From contig JACDTU010000014.1 in NCBI GenBank assembly GCA_022376465.1, positions 434,001 to 498,000 of the forward strand: a stretch of 64,000 bases of DNA, given 5' to 3'. The notes under the pieces were generated by a model. That model ran no database searches. It was not told where the DNA came from and saw only the letters and a program-made list of their open reading frames with translations. The stretch's first letter is position 1. Every line of letters begins with the position of its first letter. The stretch is from Cubamyces lactineus. Its lineage: Eukaryota; Basidiomycota; Agaricomycetes; Polyporales; Polyporaceae. Below are positions 55,844 to 64,000 of the stretch, in pieces. A program made the translations under genes and the position numbers.

Positions 55844-56975
55844 TTAGTCCTGCGCGGCCTCCTTCGGCGCCTTCTCCGACTACAGCATACAAAGCATCGG
55901 CCGTCAGCTCTCTGCACAGCGCATCCAAACAAGCGACTCTGAAGAAACTCACCTTGGCCTTCTCGCGGGCGTCGCCCAAGTCCGTCGGGCCACTGTCCTC
56001 GTCGCTCTGGAGCGTGCCGGTGTGCGGCTTGCCGGGCTTCTCCTTCTGGTCGGGCTTAGTCTCCGCCTCCTCAGTCTGACCGGGCGCGCCCTGCGAGAAC
56101 TTCTCGTCGTGCTCCTCTGCGCGCTGGGCGTCCTCAGGGATGTTCGCCTTCTGCTCATCGTACACCCGCGCACACGGTACACAAGTTGCCAGCGCGCGAT
56201 CACGTGAGGGATAGACACGGCAGAAGGAAAGAAGATACGTACGAACGCCTGCTTCATGGACGCGTTGATCTCTTCCGCGGATGCGGTCGTGCCCTCAGAG
56301 TCGGTCATCGCAGGTGCGCCGTGCAGCTTGCCATCCGAAGATTCCGACGCGGGCTCCTGCGGGCACACGCGCACGTCAGCACGTCAGGATACCAGACCGC
56401 GGGCCTAGCTAGGAGGGCCTAGACCGAATGCGGGGGTAGGGGTCGGACTCACAGACTGCTCAGCGGGCTGCTCATCCTTCGCGGGCTCCTACGTTAACAA
56501 GGCGTTGGTCCAGAATGAGACTGCAGAGCGCGAAGGCAGCGACTGGATAACGTACCTCAGCGGGAGCAGGCTCCTCCTCCTTGGGCGCGGGCTCCTTGAC
56601 CAACTCCTCGGACGGCGCGTGGGCCTTGGCGGCCTTAGCATGGTGGGCCTCAGCAGAGTGCTTGCCCTTTTCCTTGCCCTGGGACGTGAGGAGGTACGCG
56701 GCCTACAGGACGACCAAGTTAGACCCGTGCGACGTCATAGAGTGCAAAACGCATACGATGGGACCGAACACAAGCGCAGAGCCAATCTACAACAGCAAAC
56801 ACGTTCAGCACAGTTCGGGGTAGTATCCAGTGGACGTGCGCACCATCCAGGGAGTGTCGCTGCTCTGCTTCGCGCCATGCCCGACGCTTGTGCTGGCAAA
56901 GCGCCTGCCTGCGGGGCGAGCGGGGGCGCGGAGAGCGGAGGAAAGGAGGCGGCGAGAGAAAGCACGTGAGGCCAT
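55844..56975 (-). CDS. Mitochondrial single-pass protein with acidic disordered tail
   Basis: Protein of 230 residues, family not recognised. Seven exons, all in phase 0, read from 56975: MASRAFSRRLLSSALRAPAR followed by PAGRRFASTSVG is a textbook mitochondrial presequence with an RFA-S cleavage-like site. Next DTPWMIGSALVFGPIAAYLL is one membrane span. The remainder is hydrophilic, rich in Glu, Lys, Pro and Ala (PAPKEEEPAPAE, EPAKDEQPAEQS, EPASESSDG, EINASMKQAF, QGAPGQTEEAETKPDQKEKP). It ends SEKAPKEAAQD. Two successive exons both begin GAG CCC GCG (EPA), perhaps an exon duplication. Inner-membrane anchoring with a soluble tail is inferred. The acceptor of the sixth exon is ambiguous by one codon. 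Confidence 0.75.
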
Positions 56976-57209
56976 CGCGTCAAACAGTGAAGAAGACGGG
57001 TGAGCTATAGAGGAGGGGAAGAGTATCTACAGCAGGCTGTGAGTGCAGGGGAGGTCGAAGAGGGTGCGTCTGTGCAAGGGAAGGGGAGAGAGGGCGAGGG
57101 AATTCTACGCGGCGGACTCGGACGGCTTCGGTCTCCCATCAACAATGACGTTATTCCTCCATTTTCCCTTGGCACATCAACTGTATAGGTATAGTAACAA
57201 CTAATTCAA

Positions 57210-57307
57210 GCCCGCCTAGCTCAATCGGATAGAGCGTGAGACTTTTACGGTCTAGGCAACTGGGCTAAGGAATCTCAAGGCTGCGGGTTCGACCCCCGCG
57301 GTGGGCT
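57210..57307 (+). tRNA. tRNA-Lys (anticodon UUU) with intron
   Basis: Acceptor stem GCCCGCC/GGTGGGC, D-arm GCTCAATCGGATAGAGC, anticodon stem TGAGA/TCTCA and T-arm GCGGG-TTCGACC-CCCGC. The loop is CTTTTA plus A with anticodon TTT, split one base 3' of the anticodon by an intron of about 24 nt (57248-57271), the canonical tRNA-intron position. Confidence 0.93.
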
Positions 57308-58396
57308 AGTCTTCACCTTCTTTTTTGTGGGTACGCCAGGAATCCTTCACACCCGCAATAACAGTTGGAGAGCTGGAAGGGGAGTTTACAAAGATTGTTA
57401 ATGACAGTAGTAGCAGAGTACAGTATGTGACGACTTGCACACACGTTGAGCAGATTACTGTGCTCGTGGATAACGCTGGCCGAGTCCGTCTTCGCCCCTT
57501 AGGGGCTCTCGTATCGACGGTCGAACATTGACAGTTTCTACGCCGGTGTATATGGCAAGAGCTTTCGGCGCATTGCATGCACACGTCTTGTGATTGAACG
57601 CACTGGGAACTTCTGATGGTGAGACATAACACTCTCGGTCTGCGACCGAGAGTCCGAGACGCAGTGAAACACCGCCGAGTTGTGTGCCATCAAGGTCCAA
57701 GGCATGTCGATGCTGACCACGACGGTACACGCCAGGGCGCGGAACCGTGGCCGCTAAGCAGCATAGGCTTCGCTGCTATGCGCTATTCTGAAGTGAGATT
57801 GCGGGGGTGGGTTCTGCGGGAGATCATAGATAACGTCAATGCGTCGGAACCGACGCTGAAGAACAACCTAGAGCGAGCAGTTTAATGAACGCTGCGGATC
57901 AGCGAGCATATCCTCCGGAGCTGTCGCCCGTCATATGTCTTGCCGAACAGTACGTGAGAGCCTCTGGTGGACGGCGCGATGGTATGGAGGCCGAGTGCAA
58001 AGAGCGCATAGTCTGGAGTGGTAGTCCCAGAAAGGACAAGGAACGCTGAAAAAGGCAAGCGAAGACGCGGTGGCGTGAGCGGACGCGTCGGAGAGACGCC
58101 CGAGGGACGACGCGACTCGGACGCGAGACGCGGTTCAGACGCGCGCCTCGTGTTAGGCGAGTGTTGGCTTCTCACGCCCATGTTCGACTCTCGCCCATAA
58201 GCGAGGTCTTGAACGTTGATGCCCTCGTCCTTCTCCTCTTGACCTCCTCTCGTCCGAGCCCTCCCGTCTAGCCTCAAGAGCTTGAAGGGAGTCTCTACTC
58301 TCCGCTGTCGCTTTGCTTTCCTCGCTTTTGTACATCTAGCTTCGCATCTCTCATCTCGTTCGCCTCCAATCACTCTTCTAGCTACCAGTCTCAACC
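57308..58396. other. Intergenic with a short perfect hairpin
   Basis: No gene seen. CTCTCGGTC-TGC-GACCGAGAG at 57632-57652 is a perfect 9-bp stem with a 3-nt loop and no U-tract after it. The last part is the probable 5' region of the kinase gene. Confidence 0.45.
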
Positions 58397-61300
58397 ATGA
58401 TCCCCCCACCACCGCAGCCTCCGCAAGAGGCGACGGATATCTTCTCCATTTCCGATCAAGTCCTCGCGGACAGGCTCCAGTTCATCGAGGAAGTCAGTAT
58501 GCTCTGCTCTCCAGACGTTGGGACGCATATAGCGAGAAGCTACGAGACTGAACGTGTTTCATCGTCCTCAGATTGGCTTCGGCAACTGGGGCAGCGTATG
58601 GCTCTGTCGCCCTAAGTCTTCCTCGGGCGAGAAACTCCTCCAGACGAAGATTGCCGTCAAGCTTGTCCACAGGTCAAAGACGTCAACTACTGCGGCCCGT
58701 GTCAGATCACTGTATGCATTCTATCCCTTAGTGGACCCGGTGCAGACTTGGCTACTGTCACGCGAGTATAACTGGCAAGCTCTGTTCGCTCACCAGCTTG
58801 AGCTGGTTGGGCTTGTGAACACTTCCTGTGATTGGCCTAGTCTACATTGGGTCTACTTTACTGGTGCAAGGGTTCGCTTCTGACCATTCCATTTGAAACG
58901 CTTCGTATATGCGCATAGATGGAACGAAATGAAGGTTGTCCGCTCTCTGAAGCAAGAACCCCATCCGTCTATCATCCCGTTCTATTCCTTCATCATTACC
59001 CCCTCATACGCTCTTATCACCATGTAGGTCCAGCTCCCCGTTCTCCGTTGACTTCGAAGCAGATTTGACCTGCGTGACATCTGATGCAGGGCCTATCACC
59101 CCCGCCTCATTACTGTCGAAGTATCCGAACCGCACGCCAAGGAGTGGTTCCGCTCTCTTCTCTCGGGCGTCGAGTTCCTGCACAAGCGTGGCGTAGTGCA
59201 CAATGACATCAAGTCAGTGACATGCTCACTTAGCACGTTTGCGGAAGCCATACTGACGCGACCCGAATAGGCCCGCGAATATCCTGCTCTCGAGCGAAAA
59301 CGTCCCCGTGCTGGTTGATTTCGGCTTCGCAGAGCGATACGACGTCAACGCATCCGACGCGTTCCATAGCAACCTGTCCTACGGCACCCCCGAGGTTTGC
59401 TCCCTATATCTACTCTCTTGAGACGATCTTCAGCTCACTGCCCTCTCCTAATCCTAATCTCAACAGTACTTGTCCCCAGAGCGCGCGCGTGGCCTTCCAC
59501 ACGACACCCGCAAGTCCGACGTGTGGTCGCTCGGTGTGACATTCTTCGAGATCTTGGTTGGACGCACGCCATTCGAGCACGCCGACGGCAGCGAGACGTT
59601 CTCGACCAAGGACGACCTCGAACGCTACTGGGCGCGCACGCTCCGTGGCAAGTGGGTTGGTAGCTGGCGGATGAGTAAGGCCGTGGAGCGGCTGCTACGC
59701 CGCATGATCCTGCCCAATGCGGACCTGAGGTGTACGGCGAGCGATGCGATGAAGGACCCGTATTGGGCGGCAGAGGTCGAGATTGAAAAGACGCATCGTA
59801 TGTGTTTCTGCAGCTCCGGGCTAGACGCTAGGTATTGATATAACATCACCAGGCAAATCAGCAAGCGTGTCGCACTCGCGTTCCTCCTCCCTTGTGCTCG
59901 ACAAGGAGGTATCGAAACTACTCGACGTCATTCCACCGTGGTCATCCCGTGCCAACAAGGACAAGGAACGGGAGCGTATTGCGAAGGCCGAGAAAGCGGA
60001 CAGGGACAAGGCGGCGAAGGCGAAGGCCGATAACAAGGAGAACAATAAACGCCATAGTGCTGTGAAGTTTGCCACGATATCAGGAAAGGAGAACGCACCA
60101 AGTACGGAGGATGTGGACGCGCCAGTGCAGGCACGCGTCGCGGGCCATGTGCGCTCACAGTCCCAGCCTAAGCTCCAAGTGTTTGAAGGTAATTGTCGCC
60201 ACCGCCACTCAGTATGACATTGATCCTGACAGTACAATGTCTATCTAGCTGCATCCTCAACTTCTAATCGCGGCGTCACGCAGACGAAGCGCCAGAATCA
60301 CGTACCAAGCGTTTTCTCCGCCTTCTCGCCAGTCAAGCACTCCCCACCCGCGAACACTACGACTTTCGCTGCTGCCAGCGCTGCAGCGAAGGAGGACACC
60401 GCAGTATCGTCAAAGGGTACCCGCGCAACCCGCAAGCCTCTTGGTCCTCGAGCGCCTTCCCCGCAGACCTCGCCCGCTGCGACCAGTTCACATTTGCGTT
60501 CGCATGCGTCCAAAGAGAATCATGACCGTGAGCGGCAGGCTGCAGGCGTCAAGGAGAAGGAGAAGCGTCGTACAAGCCAGATCCTCCGCGACGTGACCAG
60601 CACACGGAAACAGGACGAGAATGTCGTTGGAGCTACTCGCCGCGGCGAGAAGACTCTGAAGACCGAGCGAAGTGCACGGGACATCAAGGTCAACGACAAG
60701 GTCAAGGCTGCCGGGGTGGAGAAGGTGGTGAGGGCCGACACGAGCAGGACGAGCGTGTCGGATACGAGCCGCGATTCGGTACGGAACCGGGTGAAGGAGT
60801 GGGAGCGCGAGCGCGAACGGCTGCGAGAGATGGAGCGGCTGAAGGAGCAGCTGCGTGATGTGGACGTTGAGACCCCAACGGAGGAAGACGAGGAGGTGAG
60901 GCGGGAGCGGGAGCGGGAGTGGGAGCGCGCTAGAGAGATGGAAAGGGAGCGCGAGCGTGAGGTGGAGATGGAGAGGTCGCGCGAGTTGGAGCGCGAGAGG
61001 CAGCGGGCGGAGAGAGAAAGGGAGTGGTCGCATGAGCGCGAGATGCACTACTTCCTCCCGAAGATCAGCGTTGGCCCGCCGCTGTCGCCCACCGGCAGCG
61101 TGCACCCGACGACGCCGCTCAGCCCGCTGTTTGAGGAGCCGTCGCACCTGGTCGAGTCCCCGTTGCCGAAGGACGAGGAGGGTGTGGTGGCGAACACCTC
61201 GGCAACTTCGAATGAGTCGGGCATGAGCGTCATCAAGCAGAGTTTCCGGATGTCTCTCGGTGAGTGCGCAGAGGCTCATACACATTGTACTTGTCGCTCA

Positions 61301-62932
61301 TAGTGGACTTCATACAGGTGGCGCAGTGCGGCTGTACAAGTCGTCGACGCAGCTGCTTGGGCGGTCGACTCCGGCGCTGACGCTCGGATCTGATAATGCG
61401 GACGAGGAGTCGGGCGCGAGCTTGAGCGCGCGCGCGTCCTGGGAGGAAGAGGTGCTTCCTGCGAAGGGTGAGCGTTCTCTACATTGACCACTGGTTGTCG
61501 TGATTGACTGACGACGAACATAGAAGACGACGAACGGAGTGCAGAGGAGAAGAAGATTGACCGGATGACGCTCTGGATCCAGAATGTCGAGAGTGAGTGC
61601 ATCCGCCTGTATGTACGTGTCGGCGACTAACGATTTTACAGAGGTCGTCGACGAGGCACGCCAGAACTTTGCGGCTTCCACCAGCTCAGGCCCGCCGCCT
61701 CCACCGCTGCCAGTCGCACCTATCTCCCGTCGCTCGTCCTGCAATCGTTCGGGGCGCACAAATCGTGTCCCGCGCAAGATCCTCCCTGCGAACCAGATCT
61801 TCGTGAACGAGTACGAGTCGGGCATGTTCGACCGCAGCATGCTGTCTACCTCGCCGTCTGCGTCGCCACTTCCGAGCCCGTCCTTCTTGAACACGATGAA
61901 CTTTGCAGAACACAGCTTGCCAACGATCCCCTCCGAGATGCCAAGCCGCGTTTCACAGGGGTACAACGACGAGCGCGAGCAGTCGTCTCGCTCGTTCTTC
62001 GGCGACAAGCTCTCCGCGAGTGTCGAGGCGAGTGGGACGGGATTGACGGTGCCCGAGACGCCTTCGCGCAAGAGGCGGGCCACGGTTGTGACGCGTTCGC
62101 CCGAGACGAAGCAGAATGTACCGAGTCTAGAGCTCGACTTGTCACCGTCAAAGCGCCGCGAGAAGTCCAAGTCACATAGCGAGCTCGTTCGCCCGATCAC
62201 GCCCATCACAAAGCTCGAGTTCGAACTTGAAAGACGTGCGTATTGACCTTGTTCGTTACGATCTGTTTGATTATGTGCTAATCCGAATATGCAGTTGCTC
62301 AACCTACGCCAACGCCAAGGCTGTCTACAGTGGTCGACAAGAACTTGTTCATCGCGAGCTCGCCGGCGAGCAGAGTAGTGCTCGAGGAGCCGAGATTGAC
62401 CCCACCAAGACAGAAGGACGACTTGACGTCTTCTCCACTGCACGTTGAGCCGTACCCCGCGAGGCCAATTGCGAATACTGTTACGCTTGACACGCCCGCA
62501 AAGCGCCATCTCGAGGGTGTGTACGATAGGTGAGTGTCCACGCGCACTAGCAAGACGTCATATGATGTTCTGACACGATTTCTACAAAGATTCCTCATGT
62601 CTACGACCGGCGTTAAGCGCAACGGCAAGGGCTACCAGTCTGACAATGTCGGGCCCCTCGGCAACATCGCTCGGCCGCACTCGTCCATGGCGAAACGCAG
62701 CCAGAAGTTCTTCGCAACAACCAGGCGGCCAATGCCACCGCCAGTATCGAGCGACGACCTTCGGCGCGCGTCGTCGATCGACGAGTTTGGCACGTTCTGC
62801 CCGTCTCAGAGTACACCCGCACCCGCGGGTGGCGAGCACAACAAGAACACGATCGCCGTCGTGCGCAAGGCCTTCAAGGCGATCGTCACCGGCAAGCCAA
62901 CATCAAGAGGCACGAAGCCGGTCTGGGTTTGA
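58397..62932 (+). CDS. Serine/threonine protein kinase with long disordered tail
   Basis: N-terminal kinase domain and a tail of more than 800 residues. The ATG at 58397 starts MIPPPPQPPQEATDIFSISD. Kinase motifs in successive exons are the glycine loop IGFGNWGSVWLC, the Lys in KIAVKLVHR, the catalytic loop VVHNDIKPANIL (HND in place of HRD), LVDFGFAE, a YLSPERA-type APE substitute, and DVWSLGVTFFEILVG. The tail has a Lys/Arg/Glu helix (ANKDKERERIAKAEKADRDK, then EWERERERLREMERLKEQ near 60800-61020), Ser/Pro-rich linkers, GPPPPPLPVAPI and a basic C-terminus ending TSRGTKPVWV. About a dozen exons. HND keeps the catalytic Asp, so activity is possible; loss of the HRD Arg suggests activation without activation-loop phosphorylation. 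No clear ortholog name. Confidence 0.85.
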
Positions 62933-63626
62933 CACCCCCGTGCACTGTTACGGCTCCCGTGTCTGCTTTTCTTTTCTCATTCCATCCCATCTATCTGGAC
63001 CTCTCTCATTCGATCATTCATCTGTGCAAACTATTTCACATCGTATATCTGTCCCAATTCGTTCGAGTCATTTGCAGTGCATATAGCTTGGATTCGTCTC
63101 ATCCTCATTCCTGTGCACAACATTTTATCCCTTTCGACACCCCCAGCACCCTTACGCACTCACCTCGAACCCATTCTCATCTCTCTACCTTGCCCTGACC
63201 TCTTTTCCTCACCCCATCTTGACCCGCATCTCCCCGTCGTCGCTATCTATGTCTCGTCAGTGCTTTCGTGTTATTCCAGTATGTATCGACGCTCCCCCCA
63301 GCCTCGCACGACCTGTCACGGACCTCACGACTGGCAGCTGCTCCTCGTCTCTTACTTACGCTCTGATCATGCTCATGCTCATGTAGTTAACGTTCACGTT
63401 GGTTCCTATCCAATACGAAGTGCTTCGTGCGGTCTGCGACCGGCCAGTCAACCGATCAATGAAGTTGAACTATGTGAAGACGACTCAATCAGGATCGGAT
63501 TAGGCGTGCTCGATGCAGTCAGCGGAGGGGTACATGTACATGACGGCAAAAAGACGATGCAAATAAAAATACAATGGAGGGATATGTATGCGAGACAGAA
63601 AGTGAGTATAAACGGGCGATGCTAGT
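62933..63626. other. Intergenic, convergent 3' ends
   Basis: Pyrimidine-rich 3' flank of the kinase gene and 3' flank of the right-edge gene. No supported feature. Confidence 0.45.
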
Positions 63627-64000
63627 CTACGACGCAGGTGTGACACGGTCTCTCTGGAGCTTTACGGGGGGCTTGTTGCCCTCGCCCTGCTTCAAACGCT
63701 TCGCGGCGGTATCGTCTGCGGCAGCGTCACCTTCGCGGGTGCGCTTCACAGCGCCCTGAGCGCCGCCGGGAGCGGGAGCATTGCCTGCTGCAGCGGCGGC
63801 GGCAGCAGCAGCTGCACCAGCACCACGGCCAGCACCGCCTGGGGCAGCACCACGGATACTGAGGCCCCTAGTCGGGCCGACACCTCGGCCGCGTCCGGGT
63901 GGAGGCTGTCGGGCGATTGTAGGCTTGGCAGGAAGGCCCGCCTTACCAGGGCCCGGCGGGGCAGCTGCAGGAGCGGAAGAGGTGGCAGGAGCGGTGGATT
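63627..64000 (-). CDS. RGG/poly-Ala protein, C-terminal part only
   Basis: An open frame of about 124 codons enters from the right edge and stops at 63627. It reads TIARQPPPGRGRGVGPTRGL, SIRGAAPGGAGRGAGAA, a run of Ala codons, then AVKRTREGDAAADDTAAKRL and KQGEGNKPPVKLQRDRVTPA and ends with Ser. Arg-Gly clusters suggest RNA binding, and KRTREGD/AAKRLKQ looks like a bipartite nuclear signal. The domains that would identify it lie outside the window. The bias to G/C at third positions supports coding. Confidence 0.65.
   Translation of the reverse strand, partial: STAPATSSAPAAAPPGPGKAGLPAKPTIARQPPPGRGRGVGPTRGLSIRGAAPGGAGRGAGAAAAAAAAAAGNAPAPGGAQGAVKRTREGDAAADDTAAKRLKQGEGNKPPVKLQRDRVTPAS

Noticed and set aside
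57632..57652. Perfect hairpin as a rho-independent terminator
   Set aside because: This is a eukaryotic genome and no U-tract follows. It is not at the 3' end of any gene, so it is described only as a hairpin.
1..64000. CRISPR arrays, bacterial operons, LTR retrotransposons, transposase or integrase genes
   Set aside because: No spaced direct repeats, no prokaryotic gene organisation, and no reverse transcriptase, integrase or transposase motifs were recognised in any frame.

Overview
The window looks like nuclear DNA of a filamentous basidiomycete, most likely an Agaricomycete. Genes are dense and cut by many short introns (about 50-60 nt) with GTRNGY donors and CAG/TAG acceptors. There is a tandem family of basidiomycete-type cytochrome P450s and a FunK1-type fungal kinase. 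The recognisable conserved proteins (COX20, VDAC, cofilin, alpha-actinin, Pob3, DysF peroxin) are all fungal. Species and chromosome cannot be told from the sequence. All gene models were built by eye from reading-frame continuity and splice sites.

Left part (1-17.7 kb): six P450 copies lie head to tail on the minus strand. One is cut by the window edge (A), three look intact (C, E, F), one is a decayed internal-deletion relic (B) and one is 5'-truncated (D). Upstream of copy F is an intact peroxisomal-membrane DysF protein (Pex30 type). Upstream of copy E is a decayed 3' piece of that same DysF gene. This shows that the tandem duplication unit carried a P450 together with the tail of its neighbour. 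Every copy that still contains the region encodes the oxygen-binding I-helix motif in a 14-nt microexon. A LYR-motif gene diverges from the DysF gene.

Middle part (17.7-35 kb): two short inverted-repeat elements with TA flanks, a small orphan gene, tRNA-Gly(GCC) and the U2 spliceosomal RNA. These are followed by COX20, a rhodanese/Cdc25-like phosphatase, mitochondrial porin, a dienelactone hydrolase, an RRT8/EI24-like membrane protein, cofilin, alpha-actinin, and divergently from the latter the FACT subunit Pob3. Mitochondrial genes (LYR, COX20, VDAC) and actin-cytoskeleton genes (cofilin, alpha-actinin) sit near each other, but nothing shows that they are co-regulated.

Right part (35-64 kb): a very large RA-PH domain protein is followed by about 6 kb with no recognisable gene but with minisatellites. 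Next come an aldo-keto reductase (aryl-alcohol dehydrogenase type), a fragment of a dienelactone hydrolase, a foldback element, a FunK1 kinase, a second intact dienelactone hydrolase, a mitochondrial single-pass protein with an acidic tail, an intron-containing tRNA-Lys(UUU), a protein kinase with a long disordered tail, and the 3' end of an RGG/poly-Ala protein at the right edge.

No clearly new multi-gene system is visible. The most unusual signals are the I-helix microexon shared by the P450 paralogues, the P450+DysF duplication scar, a 19-nt microexon in the active-site loop of the rhodanese gene, and three inverted-repeat elements.
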